The translations under genes and the position numbers were made by a program. DNA of 64,000 bases from Mesorhizobium sp. B2-7-2 (GTDB lineage: Bacteria; Pseudomonadota; Alphaproteobacteria; Rhizobiales; Rhizobiaceae). The notes beneath the pieces are model-generated. The model made no database searches. It was given only the letters and a program-made list of their open reading frames with translations, and was not told the DNA's origin. The stretch covers positions 186,001 through 250,000 of the forward strand of contig NZ_VFTZ01000009.1 in NCBI RefSeq assembly GCF_006440775.1, given 5' to 3'. Positions 1 to 9,554 of the stretch are shown piece by piece; the stretch's first letter is position 1; the number at the start of each line of letters is the position of its first letter.

Positions 1-134
1 GCCGCTTCGCGCCGCCCGCATATGGTGACGGCCACACCTTCTGCCGCCAGCGCTTGCGCAATGGCTTTGCCGACGCCGGAACCGCCGCCGGTGACCAGTG
101 CGTGCTTGCCGGCAATTTCGCGCACGGCGCTCAT
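1..134 (-). CDS. Short-chain dehydrogenase/reductase (SDR), N-terminal part only
   Basis: The first 44 residues are visible; the rest lies beyond the left edge of the window. They carry the glycine-rich NAD(P)-binding motif TGGGSGVG after a short strand (HALVTGGG), followed by an alpha helix and the second strand [11 protein letters not shown], which is the classic SDR Rossmann start. The ATG shares an ATGA overlap with the stop of the upstream flavin monooxygenase, so the two are very probably translationally coupled. In aryl-CoA pathways of this type an SDR often acts as a hydroxyacyl-CoA dehydrogenase in the later beta-oxidation-like steps. That role is inferred from context only. Confidence 0.88.
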   Translation of the reverse strand, partial: MSAVREIAGKHALVTGGGSGVGKAIAQALAAEGVAVTICGRREA

Positions 135-2425
135 ACCTTCAGCCCCGCAGACGCTTCGCGCTCCGCCAGGCGGTAGATCTGGTCGCGTCCCGGCAGATAG
201 GGATCGGGCCATTTGACGCCGCGGTCGCCGAGCGTCACCGCCGCGTGCAGCGTCCAGTAGGGATCGGCAAGATGCGGCCTTGCCAGCGCCACCAGGTCGG
301 CGCGACCGGCCATCAGGATCGAGTTGGCGTGGTCCGGCTCATAGATGTTGCCGACCGCCATCGTCGCCATGCCGACCTCGTTGCGGATGCGGTCGGAGAA
401 CGGCGTCTGGAACATGCGGCCATAGACCGGCTTGGCGGCGATCGAGGTCTGGCCGGCCGATACGTCGCAAAGGTCGACTCCGGCTTCGTGCAGCATCTTC
501 GCGATCTCGACCGCATCCGAAGGCGTAACGCCTTCGATGCCCACCCAGTCATTGGCCGAGATGCGCATCGAGATCGGCTTCTCGGCCGGCCACACTGCGC
601 GCACCGCATGGAAGATTTCCAGCGGATAGCGCATGCGGTTTTCCAGCGAGCCGCCATAGTCGTCGGTGCGGCGGTTGGTCAGCGGCGTGATGAAGGCGGA
701 GAGCAGGTAGCCATGCGCGGCATGGATCTCCAGCATGTCGAAGCCGCAGCGCTCGGCCATTTGCGCCGAGGCGACGAACTGATCGCGGACCAGATCCATG
801 TCGGCGCGGTCCATCGCCTTCGGCACCTGGTTCTTCGGCGACCATGGCACGGCCGAAGGCGCCATCACCGGCCAGTTGCCGTCCGGCAGCGGCACGTCGG
901 TTCCTTCCCAGCCCACCCGGGTCGAGCCTTTGGCGCCGGAATGGCCGATCTGGGCGCAGATCTTTGCTTCGGTCTCGGCATGGACGAAATCGACCAGCCG
1001 CTTCCAGGCGACCTCATGCTCCGGTCTGTAGAAACCTGGGCATCCGGGCGTGATGCGCCCTTCCGGGCTGACGCAAGTCATCTCGATGTAGAGCAGGCCG
1101 GCGCCGCCCTTGGCGCGCTCGGCATAATGCGAAAAATGCCAGTCGGTCGGGCAGCCGTCGACGGCCTTGTACTGCGCCATCGGCGAGACGACGATGCGGT
1201 TGCTGAGCGTCATGTCGCGCAGCTTGAATGGCGCGAACATCGGCGCGCGGCGTAAGCTGTTGCCGCCGGCGCCGGCCTTGCGCTGGAACCATTCCTCGGC
1301 GCCCGCCAGCCATTCGGCATCGCGCAGCCGAAGGTTCTCGTGGCTGATGCGCTGCGAGCGGGTGAGCAGCGAATAGTTGAATTGAACTGGATCTAAACCG
1401 AGATATCGTTCGACTTCTTCGAACCATTCCAGCGAATTGCGCGCCGCCGATTGCAGCTTCAGCACCTCGGTGCGCCGCGCATCTTCATATTTGCGGAAGG
1501 CCGCATCGAGGTCCGGCTCGGACTCGACATAGTCGGCGAGCGCCACCGCGCTCTCCAGCGCGAGCTTGGTGCCGGAGCCGATGGAGAAATGCGCTGAAGC
1601 CGCCGCATCCCCCATAAGCGCCAGGTTCTTGTACGACCAGCGCTCGCACAGCACCCGCGGGAAGTTGATCCAGGCGGACCCGCGAATGTGGTTGGCGTTG
1701 GTCATCAGCGGATGGCCGCCGAGATGCTTTGCAAAAATGCGTTCGCAGACCGCGATCGATTCCTGCTGCGTCATCTGGCCGAAGCCGAACGCAGCCCAGG
1801 TCTCTTCGCTGCATTCGACGATGAAGGTCGCGGTCTCGCTGTCGAACTGGTAGGCATGCGCCCACACCCAGCCATGCTCGGTCTTTTCGAAGATGAAGGT
1901 GAAGGCGTCGTCGAATTTCTGCGTGGTGCCCAGCCACACGAACTTGCATTTGCGGGTGTCGATGTCGGGCTTGAAGACGTCGGCGAAGGTGGCGCGGGAT
2001 CTAGAATTCAACCCGTCGGCCGCGACTACCAGGTCATGCGTTTCCATAAAGGGTTTCGGGTCGGAAATATCGGTCTCAAACATCATCTTGATGCCGAGCT
2101 CGCGGGCGCGCCGCTGCAAGAGGATCAGGAGCCGCTTGCGGCCGATGCCGCAAAAGCCATGGCCGGAAGACACCGTGCGCACGCCGTCATGAATGACGGC
2201 GATGTCGTCCCAATAGGCGAAATGCTTCTTGATCCAGACGGCGCTGACAGGGTCGTTCCTAGTCAGGTTCTCCAGCGTCTCCGCCGACAAAACCACGCCC
2301 CATCCGAACGTGTCGTCGGCGCGGTTGCGCTCATAGACCGTCACCTCATGCGCGGCGTCGCGCAGCTTGAGCGAGATGGCAAAGTAGAGGCCGGCTGGTC
2401 CGCCGCCGAGAACCGCAACCTTCAT
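131..2425 (-). CDS. Two-domain flavin monooxygenase/old yellow enzyme fusion, 2-aminobenzoyl-CoA (or salicylyl-CoA) type
   Basis: A 764-residue fusion. The N-terminal half is an FAD aromatic hydroxylase with the dinucleotide motif GGGPAGLY at residues 7-14 and a second FAD motif ([13 protein letters not shown]) near residue 275. The C-terminal half, from about residue 395 ([20 protein letters not shown]), is an old-yellow-enzyme FMN barrel. This order and length match the Azoarcus 2-aminobenzoyl-CoA monooxygenase/reductase and the related salicylyl-CoA 5-hydroxylases, which hydroxylate an aryl-CoA and in the former case also reduce the ring. Which acyl-CoA is used here cannot be read from the sequence. 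The start has a perfect AGGAGAT ribosome site 8 bases upstream. It sits 148 bases after the ABC ATPase gene, with a palindromic repeat in the gap. Confidence 0.9.
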   Translation of the reverse strand: MKVAVLGGGPAGLYFAISLKLRDAAHEVTVYERNRADDTFGWGVVLSAETLENLTRNDPVSAVWIKKHFAYWDDIAVIHDGVRTVSSGHGFCGIGRKRLLILLQRRARELGIKMMFETDISDPKPFMETHDLVVAADGLNSRSRATFADVFKPDIDTRKCKFVWLGTTQKFDDAFTFIFEKTEHGWVWAHAYQFDSETATFIVECSEETWAAFGFGQMTQQESIAVCERIFAKHLGGHPLMTNANHIRGSAWINFPRVLCERWSYKNLALMGDAAASAHFSIGSGTKLALESAVALADYVESEPDLDAAFRKYEDARRTEVLKLQSAARNSLEWFEEVERYLGLDPVQFNYSLLTRSQRISHENLRLRDAEWLAGAEEWFQRKAGAGGNSLRRAPMFAPFKLRDMTLSNRIVVSPMAQYKAVDGCPTDWHFSHYAERAKGGAGLLYIEMTCVSPEGRITPGCPGFYRPEHEVAWKRLVDFVHAETEAKICAQIGHSGAKGSTRVGWEGTDVPLPDGNWPVMAPSAVPWSPKNQVPKAMDRADMDLVRDQFVASAQMAERCGFDMLEIHAAHGYLLSAFITPLTNRRTDDYGGSLENRMRYPLEIFHAVRAVWPAEKPISMRISANDWVGIEGVTPSDAVEIAKMLHEAGVDLCDVSAGQTSIAAKPVYGRMFQTPFSDRIRNEVGMATMAVGNIYEPDHANSILMAGRADLVALARPHLADPYWTLHAAVTLGDRGVKWPDPYLPGRDQIYRLAEREASAGLKV

Positions 2426-2441
2426 GTCTTGCGATCTCCTC

Positions 2442-2503
2442 TAGAGCAATTCCGTGGAAAAATGCGTAGCGGTTTTCCGTCCGGAATTGCATGAAACGCT
2501 CTA
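2442..2503. repeat. Dispersed palindromic element, family R4, copy a
   Basis: About 60 bases with complementary ends (tagagc.../...gctcta) and inverted GCAATTCC/GGAATTGC boxes around a GGAAAACCGC core. In the sense of the monooxygenase gene it ends directly before the ribosome site. Nearly the same sequence occurs at 30279-30330 and 49187-49238, and a more diverged copy lies within 39961-40062. Confidence 0.85.
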
Positions 2504-2573
2504 AGGCATCGGGAATGCCGGCAAGCCGGCGACCCAATTATCAGTATCGCGCTGGCCGGCGATTATTTCAAGC

Positions 2574-3428
2574 TTAAAGTTTTATAATTGAATGATCGAC
2601 GCCGGCCTGGCGTGGCGTCGGCCGCAGCCAGTCCGGATCGATTTCCGGGAGCGGAATGGCGGCGAGCAGGTCGCGCGTGTAGGTCTCCTTCGGGTTCTCG
2701 AACAGCGCGTCGGTGGCGCTGGCCTCGACGATTCTGCCTTCGCGCATGACGATGACCTGCTGGCAGAGCCGCCGGATCACCGATAGGTCATGGCTGATGA
2801 AGGCGACCGTCAGCCCCATCTCGGCGGCGAGCTTCTCCAGCAGCGTCAGGATCTGCGCCTGCGTCGAGACGTCGAGGCCGGAGACGATCTCGTCGGCCAG
2901 CACGAATTTCGGCGACAGCGCCAGCGCCCGTGCGATACCGACACGCTGCCGCTGGCCGCCTGACAATTCGTGGCGGTAGCGGCTGGCAAAACTCTGCGGC
3001 AGGCCGACGCGCTGCAGGGCTTCCGCGACGCGTTCCTTCAGCCTGTCGCCAAGGCCGTTCTGCCTCAAGGGTGCGGCGATGATGTTGAAGATCGTATGCC
3101 GCGGATTGAGCGATGACATTGGATCCTGGAAGATCATCTGCAGGTCGCGGCGCAGCGGTCGCAGCTCTGCTTCCGAAAGACGGCTGATGTCGCGCCCCTC
3201 GAAGCTGATCGAGCCGGCGCTCGGCTCGATCAGCCTGACCAGCGCGCGGCCGAGCGTCGACTTGCCGGAGCCGGATTCGCCGACGATCCCGGTGACAGAT
3301 CCCTTCGGCAGGTCGAAGTCGAGCCCTTTCAGGATCTCGGCCAGCGGCGCGCGGCCGATCAGCGGCTTGCGCGTCATGTCGGGCAGCGCCACCTTCAGCC
3401 CGCGCACGGAAAACAGCGGCTCAGCCAT
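2574..3428 (-). CDS. Peptide-type ABC importer ATPase (OppF/DppF-like)
   Basis: A 284-residue ABC ATPase with Walker [10 protein letters not shown], signature LSGGQRQRV, Walker B FVLADEIVSGLD and the oligopeptide/dipeptide C-terminal extension. The ATG at 3428 (MAEPLFSVRGLK) is chosen over an upstream in-frame start because it gives the usual family length and an 8-base overlap with the preceding ATPase gene. It should form the ATPase pair with the upstream gene on the inner face of the membrane. The stop codon lies in a small AT-rich stretch (2565-2592). The transported compound is unknown; the neighbouring aromatic-degradation enzymes suggest an aromatic or an amino-acid or peptide conjugate. 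Confidence 0.9.
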   Translation of the reverse strand: MAEPLFSVRGLKVALPDMTRKPLIGRAPLAEILKGLDFDLPKGSVTGIVGESGSGKSTLGRALVRLIEPSAGSISFEGRDISRLSEAELRPLRRDLQMIFQDPMSSLNPRHTIFNIIAAPLRQNGLGDRLKERVAEALQRVGLPQSFASRYRHELSGGQRQRVGIARALALSPKFVLADEIVSGLDVSTQAQILTLLEKLAAEMGLTVAFISHDLSVIRRLCQQVIVMREGRIVEASATDALFENPKETYTRDLLAAIPLPEIDPDWLRPTPRQAGVDHSIIKL

Positions 3429-4311
3429 GGCCGGGCCTCCAGGCCTGGTCGGCGGCGGCGATCTCGGCCGTGAGCCCGGCAAGCACGCTCTCGTCCACCG
3501 GCTTCAGCGAGGCGTATGGATCGGTGTAACGCGGCGTCGCCGTCATCAGCGCCCGCGTATAGGGGTGTTGCGGTGCCGCAAACAGCGCCTCGGTGTCGGC
3601 TTCCTCGACCACCTTGCCGGCATAGAGCACCGACACTTTCTGGCTGATCTTGGCGACGACGCCGAGGTCGTGGGTCACGAACAGGATCGCCGTGCCGTGG
3701 TCGCGCTGCAGCTGCGCGATCAGCCGCAGGATCTGCTTCTGCACCGTCACGTCCAGCGCCGTCGTCGGCTCGTCGGCGACGATCAGCCTGGGCTCCGCCG
3801 CGAAGGCGGCCGCGATCAGCACGCGCTGACGCATGCCGCCGGAGAGTTCATGCGGATAGCTCTTCAGCACGCGCTCGGGATCGCGGATCTGCACCTCGTC
3901 GAGCAACTGCCGTATGCGCTTATCGGCTCTCTCTGTGTTCCAGCCAAGGATGCGCACCAGCCGGTCGGTCATTTGCGGGCCGATGCGGCGCGACGGGTTG
4001 AGCGCGGTGAGCGGATCCTGCGGGATCAGCGCCGTGCGCGCGCCTATCAGGGTCCGCCGCGCCTTCGGATCGAGGCGGCCGAGGTCCTCGCCCTCGATCA
4101 GCATCTCGCCTTCGACGATGCGCACGCTTTTCGGCAGCACGCCGAGCACCGCCTTGCCGATCATCGTCTTGCCGGCGCCGCTCTCGCCGACCAGCGCGCG
4201 CACCTCGCCCGGCTGCACGGCAAGCGACACCGAGCGCAACACACGCTGGCCGTTGGCCAGCACGGCGCTCAAGCCGCGGATGTCGAGACAAGGTTCCCTA
4301 TTGGCGCTCAT
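3421..4311 (-). CDS. Peptide-type ABC importer ATPase (OppD/DppD-like)
   Basis: A 296-residue ABC ATPase: Walker A GESGAGKTM near residue 38, signature LSGGMRQRV, Walker [14 protein letters not shown]-loop VTHDL, and the C-terminal region ending in the peptide-transporter motif HPYTRALM. It is the first ATPase of the five-gene importer. The start forms an ATGA overlap with the permease gene before it and the end overlaps the second ATPase by 8 bases, so translation is likely coupled along the operon. Confidence 0.92.
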   Translation of the reverse strand: MSANREPCLDIRGLSAVLANGQRVLRSVSLAVQPGEVRALVGESGAGKTMIGKAVLGVLPKSVRIVEGEMLIEGEDLGRLDPKARRTLIGARTALIPQDPLTALNPSRRIGPQMTDRLVRILGWNTERADKRIRQLLDEVQIRDPERVLKSYPHELSGGMRQRVLIAAAFAAEPRLIVADEPTTALDVTVQKQILRLIAQLQRDHGTAILFVTHDLGVVAKISQKVSVLYAGKVVEEADTEALFAAPQHPYTRALMTATPRYTDPYASLKPVDESVLAGLTAEIAAADQAWRPGHG

Positions 4312-5156
4312 CGCAGCACCGGATCAAAACGCGCTTTCAGCGCTTCGCCGAACTGGCTGAAGGAAAGCACGGTCAGGATCAGCGTGATCAGCGGGAACAC
4401 CAGCACCCACCAGGCCTGGTGGATCGACAGCCGCCCTTCGGCGATGATGCTGCCCCAAGTCGGGTCGTCGGTCGAGATCGACAGATTGACGAAGGACAGG
4501 ATCGCCTCGACGATCACGGCGATGCCCATTTCGAGCGACAGCAGCGCCACCACCGACGGCAGCACGTTGGGCAACACTTCGCGCAGCATGATGCCCATGC
4601 GGCCATAGCCGGCGATGCGCGCGCTCTCGACATAATCCATGCGTGCCTGGCTCATCGCCTCGGCCCGGATCACCCGGCAGAAGCGCGTCCAGTCGATGAT
4701 CGCGATGGCGAGGATGACGGAGCTCAGGCCGGTGCCCAGCACCGCCACCAGCAGGATGGCGAACAGCACCGGCGGGAAGGCCATCCAGACATCGACGATG
4801 CGCGAGATGATGCGGTCGGGCCAGCCGCCGAAATAGCCGGCGATCAACCCTAGCGCGGAGCCGAGCAGGCAGGCGGACGTCGCCGCCGCGAAGGCGACGA
4901 TGAAGGCGATGCGGCCGCCGAAGATCAGCCGCGACAACAGATCGCGTCCCAGGCTGTCGGTGCCTAGCCAATAGCCGGGCTCGGCGCCGTCAAGCCAGAA
5001 GGGCGGCAGGCGTTCCAGCATCAAATCCTGCGCCAGCGGGTCCTGCGGCGCGATCAATGGCGCGAAGATCGCCGCCACCAGCGCCAGCAGAAGCCAGCCG
5101 CCGGCCAGCCACAGCCTCGGAGCCAAACCGCCCCTGGCGACACTTGCCTCATCCAT
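4308..5156 (-). CDS. Peptide-type ABC importer permease (DppC-like)
   Basis: An inner-membrane protein of 282 residues with an N-terminal OppC-type leader segment, several hydrophobic helices and the permease EAA loop (ESARIAGYGRMGIMLREVLP) that contacts the ATPases. The ATG at 5156 (MDEASVARGG) is preferred to a start nine codons upstream; it gives an 8-base overlap with the partner permease gene. The segment GTDSLGRDLLSRLIFGGRI is the usual DppC/OppC signature before the second membrane helix. Confidence 0.9.
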   Translation of the reverse strand: MDEASVARGGLAPRLWLAGGWLLLALVAAIFAPLIAPQDPLAQDLMLERLPPFWLDGAEPGYWLGTDSLGRDLLSRLIFGGRIAFIVAFAAATSACLLGSALGLIAGYFGGWPDRIISRIVDVWMAFPPVLFAILLVAVLGTGLSSVILAIAIIDWTRFCRVIRAEAMSQARMDYVESARIAGYGRMGIMLREVLPNVLPSVVALLSLEMGIAVIVEAILSFVNLSISTDDPTWGSIIAEGRLSIHQAWWVLVFPLITLILTVLSFSQFGEALKARFDPVLR

Positions 5157-6156
5157 GGCGCAGCCTCGGGTTGAGCAGCGCATACATCATGTCGACGGCG
5201 AGGTTGATCAGCACGAAAAGCAGCGCGAAGACCAGCACGATGCCCTGGATCAGCGGCAGGTCGCGGTTGATGACGGCGTCGATCGCCATGTTGCCGAGGC
5301 CTTCATAGGAAAACAGCCGCTCGACGATGACGGTGCCGCCGATGAGGAAGGTGAACTGCACGCCGACCAGCGTCAGCGTCGGCAACGCCGCGTTCTTCAG
5401 CGCCTCGCGCAGGATCACCTGCGTCTCGGAAAACCCCTTCACGCGCGCCAGCACCACATAGTCGAGGTCGAGCACTTCCTTCAGCGACTGTTTGAGCAAT
5501 TGAGCGATGATCGCCGCCAGCGGCAGCGCCAATGCCACGGCCGGCATCAGCATGTGTTTCAACAGGTCCCAGGTCAGGTCGAAACGAAGCCTTAGAATGC
5601 TCTCGACCAGATAGAACTGGGTGGCGAAGGGCAGATCGAGCTGCGGCGACACCCGGCCCGAAATGTCGAACACCGGCACCAGCACGCCGAACAGCAGGAT
5701 CAGCACCAGGCCCCACAGGAAATCGGGAATGGAAAGCGTCGCGCCGCTGGCGACGTCGATGCCGGCCTCTATCGCCGTGCCGCGTGAGCGCGCGCCGAGG
5801 ATCGCGGCGGTAGTGCCGATCGCGATCGCCATCAGCAGCGCGACCGTCGCAAGCTCCAGCGTCGCCGGCAGCCGGTTGAACACCAGCCCTAGCACGTCCT
5901 GGCGCAATGATATCGACGTGCCGAAATTCCCATGCAGCACGCCGCCGAGCCAGATGAAGAATTGCTGCACGATCGACTTATCCAGCCCATAGAGCGCGCG
6001 CAGCCGCGCAATGTCGTCATCGCTGGCGCCGGGCGGCAGCATCATGGCGATAGGGTCACCGGGCGCGACGCGGATGACGACGAAGACGACGATGGCGACG
6101 CCGAAAAGCGTCACCAGCATCGTCAGCAGACGAACGAGGAATCTTTGCAGCAGCAT
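5149..6156 (-). CDS. Peptide-type ABC importer permease (DppB-like)
   Basis: A 335-residue inner-membrane permease with the typical DppB start (a first helix, then IRVAPGDPIAMMLPPGAS and an LYGLDK segment), a large periplasmic loop, and the EAA loop LARVKGFSETQVILREALKN. It pairs with the DppC-like permease downstream. Its gene is separated from that of the binding protein by 184 bases that hold a strong palindromic repeat, whereas every later junction in the operon overlaps. Confidence 0.92.
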   Translation of the reverse strand: MLLQRFLVRLLTMLVTLFGVAIVVFVVIRVAPGDPIAMMLPPGASDDDIARLRALYGLDKSIVQQFFIWLGGVLHGNFGTSISLRQDVLGLVFNRLPATLELATVALLMAIAIGTTAAILGARSRGTAIEAGIDVASGATLSIPDFLWGLVLILLFGVLVPVFDISGRVSPQLDLPFATQFYLVESILRLRFDLTWDLLKHMLMPAVALALPLAAIIAQLLKQSLKEVLDLDYVVLARVKGFSETQVILREALKNAALPTLTLVGVQFTFLIGGTVIVERLFSYEGLGNMAIDAVINRDLPLIQGIVLVFALLFVLINLAVDMMYALLNPRLRHG

Positions 6157-6182
6157 GCGAGCCTAATCACTCTGAACGGACT

Positions 6183-6303
6183 CCCCCTCATCCGGCCGCT
6201 TCGCGGCCACCTTCTCCCCGGTGGGGAGAAGAGGCTGGCTCAGCCGCCGGCGACCTCTTCTCCCCTCCGGGGAGAAGGTGGCCCGAAGGGCCGGATGAGG
6301 GGC
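6183..6303. repeat. Palindromic intergenic repeat, family R2
   Basis: Two arms of about 55 bases in inverted orientation: CCCTCATCCGGCC...CACCTTCTCCCC on the left, GGGGAGAAGGTGG...GGCCGGATGAGGG on the right, each with its own smaller hairpin (CTTCTCCCCGG/GTGGGGAGAAG). This pattern is a well-known rhizobial intergenic repeat. Only one copy is in the window. It lies between the binding-protein and permease genes of one operon, where it could shield the upstream mRNA from decay or weaken read-through. Confidence 0.85.
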
Positions 6304-6340
6304 CTGCCGGGCGAAGACCCGGCAGGCATAAGGCCGATAA

Positions 6341-7867
6341 TCAGGCCGGGGTCATCAGCGCCGGCAGCAGAGCGCCGGACACGTGCTGCACGACATTGAC
6401 CTTCTTCGAATGCACGATCGGCTGCGCATATTGGATCAGCGGCAGCACATAGGCCTGCTCGGCGATGTATTTGTCGACAGCCTTCCAGCCGGCGATGCGC
6501 TTGGCCTCGTCCTTCTCGCCCCATAGCGGGTTGATCATGTCGATCAGGTCCTGGCTGTCCCACACCGAATGCGGGCTCGGGCCATACATGGCAAAGCCGG
6601 TCGAGGTGGTCGGATCGCCGATCGAATTGCCCCAGTTGTAGAAAGCAGCCGGCGCCAGCTTGTCGGCGGCGCGCAGCTCGTAATGCTTGGCGATCTCGTA
6701 GACCTCGATATTGGCCTCGATGCCGACCTTGCGCCACATGCCGACGATCGCCTGGATCATCTCGTAGTCCTTGGGCTTGAAGCCCTTGGTCGTCTGGATG
6801 GTGAACTTGACCGGCTTCTTGGGCGAATAGCCGGAGGCGGCGAGCAGCTCCTTGGCCTTTTCCGGATTGTGCTCAACCTTGATCGATGGATCGAAGGCCG
6901 TGTATTCCGGTGTCTCCAGCGTCGCGATCGGCTGGCCGTAGCCGCGCAGCAGCCGCTTGACCAGAAGCTCCTTGTCGACTGCCATGACGGCCGCCTGGCG
7001 GACGTTCTTGTCCAGCATCGCCTCGATGTCGTTGAAGAAGATCATGCCGATGTCGGAAACGTTCTTGACCGAGCCGGCAAGTCCGTCCTTGGCGATCAGC
7101 CGGTCATATTCCTCATAGGGGATTTCGAGCGTCACCTGCGAGGAGCCGGATTCGATCTCGGCGACGCGGCTCGCCGCGTCGGTGACGAATTTGATCGTCA
7201 CGTTCTCGAAAGCGGGCTTGGTGCCCCAATAATGCGGATTGGCCTTCAGCCGCAGGAACGCATTGCGCTCGAACTTGTCGACCATATAGGGACCGGTGCC
7301 GATCGGCGCCTTCTCGAAGCCTTCCGCGCCGACCCTCTCGTAATAGGCTTTGGGCAGGAAGTAGCCGGTCAGGAACGACATCCACTTGAAATAGACCGGG
7401 TCGAATTGCACGACGTCGCCGGTGATCTTGTTGCCGTCGATCTTGAAGTTGTTGACGTTCTTCCAGACGAACTGGATCGGATTGCCGGTCTTCTCCTCGC
7501 CGGCCCGCTGCAGCGACCACACCACGTCTTCGGCCGTGAAGGGCGAGCCGTCATGCCATTTCACGCCGTCGCGCACCGTCATCATCACCTTGGTGCGGTC
7601 GTCGTTCCAGCCCCATTCGGTGAGCAGCCCGGGCGTGAAGGAAAGGTCCGGCTTCTGCCCGATGATCTGGTCGAACACCGACTGATAGAGTCCCTGGATG
7701 GTCGGGTTGACGGCCGAGGGTCCGGTCGTCGGGTCCCATGAAGGCAGGTTGACGTTGTAGGCGATGGTGAGCTCGTCCGCCGCCTTTGCCGCCTTCGGCA
7801 GGCCGAGCGTGGCGGCGCCGATCGCTGCGGCGCTATATCCGAGAAGGTCGCGTCTGTTGATGGTCAT
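6341..7867 (-). CDS. Peptide-type ABC transporter substrate-binding protein, family SBP_bac_5
   Basis: A 508-residue periplasmic binding protein. The ATG at 7867 is preceded by AGGGGA with good spacing, so longer in-frame starts are rejected. The N-terminus (NRRDLLGYSAAAIGAATLG) has a twin-arginine-like signal, with cleavage probable around AAKAADE. The body shows SBP_bac_5 features: YNVNLPSWDPTTGPSA, the VKWHDGSPFTAEDVVWSL segment and the IGTGPYMV loop. It captures the ligand for the importer encoded downstream on the same strand. The ligand is not readable from sequence. Confidence 0.92.
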   Translation of the reverse strand: MTINRRDLLGYSAAAIGAATLGLPKAAKAADELTIAYNVNLPSWDPTTGPSAVNPTIQGLYQSVFDQIIGQKPDLSFTPGLLTEWGWNDDRTKVMMTVRDGVKWHDGSPFTAEDVVWSLQRAGEEKTGNPIQFVWKNVNNFKIDGNKITGDVVQFDPVYFKWMSFLTGYFLPKAYYERVGAEGFEKAPIGTGPYMVDKFERNAFLRLKANPHYWGTKPAFENVTIKFVTDAASRVAEIESGSSQVTLEIPYEEYDRLIAKDGLAGSVKNVSDIGMIFFNDIEAMLDKNVRQAAVMAVDKELLVKRLLRGYGQPIATLETPEYTAFDPSIKVEHNPEKAKELLAASGYSPKKPVKFTIQTTKGFKPKDYEMIQAIVGMWRKVGIEANIEVYEIAKHYELRAADKLAPAAFYNWGNSIGDPTTSTGFAMYGPSPHSVWDSQDLIDMINPLWGEKDEAKRIAGWKAVDKYIAEQAYVLPLIQYAQPIVHSKKVNVVQHVSGALLPALMTPA

Positions 7868-7979
7868 GGTCGTTCCCCTTGTTGATTGTCTTTGTCTGCG
7901 CGGTTTTATTCTTCGATCGGTAGATCGGCTTCCGGACAACCGCGCTTTGCCCATCTTCGAACGTGCAGTCCCTGTAAGT

Positions 7980-9554
7980 CTAGTTCCCTCCCAGCTGTTG
8001 GGCGAGCATGAAGCCGGAGCCTGCGCCCGTGCCGGCACCGGGCCATGTCGCCGCGCCGGTGAGGTAGAGGTTCGAGACCGGCGTGTTCCAGCGCGCGAAG
8101 CCGCGCGCCGGGCGGAAGAGGAAATTCTGCGCCAGGTGATGGCTGCCGCAGATCTGGTCGCCGCCGACGAGGTTCGGGTTTTCGCGCTCGAGGTCGAGCG
8201 GCGAGAAGATCGCGCGGCCAAGGATCTTTTTGCGCAATCCCGGCGCATAGCTCTCTAGGATGTCGAGCACGCGCTCGGCATAGGCGTCCTTGACCGCGTC
8301 CCAGTGCGCGGGCGCAATCTTGCCGGCCGCATCGCCAAGGATCTCCGCCGGCAGCATGCGCACCTGCACCCACAGCACATGCTTGCCTGGCGGCGCGCGC
8401 GACGGATCGACGGCCGTCGGCTGGCCGACGACCAGCACCGGCTGCTCAGGCAGCAGGCCGGCGATCGCCTGCTGGTAGACGTGCGACATGGCGTCGAGCG
8501 ACGGCGCCAGGTGCACATAGGCGAACTGGCGAAGCTCGGCGCCGGCGCTCCAGTCGGGCAGGTCGTCCAGCGCCAGATGGATCATCATCGTTCCCGGCGC
8601 GTGGCGGAATTTCCTCATCGCCGCGTCGAAGCCGGCATCGCCCGAACCATTGGGTAGTAGCTTGCCCGGCAGCGCGTTCGGAGCGACACCGGCAATGACG
8701 GCCTTGGTCGCGATATGGGTTTCGCCGGATACCAGCCGCACGCCGGTCGCCTCGCCGCCGGCCACCGTGATCTCGGCGACCTCCGCTCCAGTGACGATCC
8801 TGCCTCCGGCGGCGGTCACCATGCCGGCCAGCGCGCGGATGATCGTATCGGCGCCGCCTTTGCCGAGCACCATGCCGAAACTCTGGTTGGCCATCGATTC
8901 CAGATAAGGGAACACGGCGCCGCCGGCGATGTCGGGAGCGAAATCGAGATGCATGCCCCAGGCCGCGAGTGTCGTGCGCACATACGGCGTTTCGAAATTC
9001 TCCTCCAGCCACGCGCGCGGCGATGACAACAGCAATCGAGCCGTATCGAGCGCGCCGGCCAGGCCCTTTTTGCGCCAGATACTCCACGCGCTGCCGGCCA
9101 GCGCTCTTGCGCTCATCGGCGAGCCCAGTAGGCGGAACAGATGCTCGGCTTCACCCGGAAAGGCGCCGACCAGCCGGCGCCATGTGGCCGCGTCCGCGGC
9201 CGAGAAAGCGGCCAGTCGCGACGCCGTCTTTTCGAGATCACTGCTGACGCCGAACCATGTCCTGTCCGGGAAGGCGCTGGCGAAGCAATCGGCCACGGGC
9301 GCGAATTCCAGTCTGTGGCTTTTCAATTCATTTGCATATTTCCGGTGGAAGGCCGAGCCGGCGAAGAGGCTCAAATTCATCGCGCCGAAATCGTGCCGGA
9401 AGCCGGGAAGCGTGTATTCGGCGGTCCGTATCGCGCCGCCGATCGCCTCGCTGCGTTCGAAAACCGCTATTTTCCAGCCTTTGAGCGCCAGATGCGCGGC
9501 GCATGCCAGACTATTGTGGCCTGCCCCGACAAAGATGGCGTCGAACTCGCTCAC
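7980..9554 (-). CDS. FAD-dependent oxidoreductase, phytoene-desaturase-like (first of two paralogs)
   Basis: About 524 residues with the N-terminal FAD motif VGAGHNSLACAAHLALKGW, an ERSEAIGGAIRT segment and a C-terminal FAD-closing region (GAATWPGAGTGAGSGFMLAQ), as in phytoene desaturase/amine oxidase relatives. No ATG is near the start; GTG at 9554 (VSEFDAIFVGAGH) fits best, and a TTG four codons earlier is the alternative. It opens the minus arm of the catabolic cluster, 112 bases ahead of the binding-protein gene. A paralog opens on the other strand at 10771. The substrate is unknown; a carotenoid role is unlikely because no carotenoid genes are nearby. Confidence 0.85.
   Translation of the reverse strand: MSEFDAIFVGAGHNSLACAAHLALKGWKIAVFERSEAIGGAIRTAEYTLPGFRHDFGAMNLSLFAGSAFHRKYANELKSHRLEFAPVADCFASAFPDRTWFGVSSDLEKTASRLAAFSAADAATWRRLVGAFPGEAEHLFRLLGSPMSARALAGSAWSIWRKKGLAGALDTARLLLSSPRAWLEENFETPYVRTTLAAWGMHLDFAPDIAGGAVFPYLESMANQSFGMVLGKGGADTIIRALAGMVTAAGGRIVTGAEVAEITVAGGEATGVRLVSGETHIATKAVIAGVAPNALPGKLLPNGSGDAGFDAAMRKFRHAPGTMMIHLALDDLPDWSAGAELRQFAYVHLAPSLDAMSHVYQQAIAGLLPEQPVLVVGQPTAVDPSRAPPGKHVLWVQVRMLPAEILGDAAGKIAPAHWDAVKDAYAERVLDILESYAPGLRKKILGRAIFSPLDLERENPNLVGGDQICGSHHLAQNFLFRPARGFARWNTPVSNLYLTGAATWPGAGTGAGSGFMLAQQLGGN

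Noticed and set aside
98..1255. Long open frame opposite the flavin monooxygenase gene
   Set aside because: Composition (His/Arg/Ala-rich, no domain) is that of a shadow frame in high-GC DNA; the minus-strand gene has clear motifs and a ribosome site.
7868..8248. N-terminal extension of the first binding protein
   Set aside because: The extra 127 residues are Arg/Ser-rich and overlap the flavoenzyme gene; the ATG at 7867 has a ribosome site and a signal peptide.
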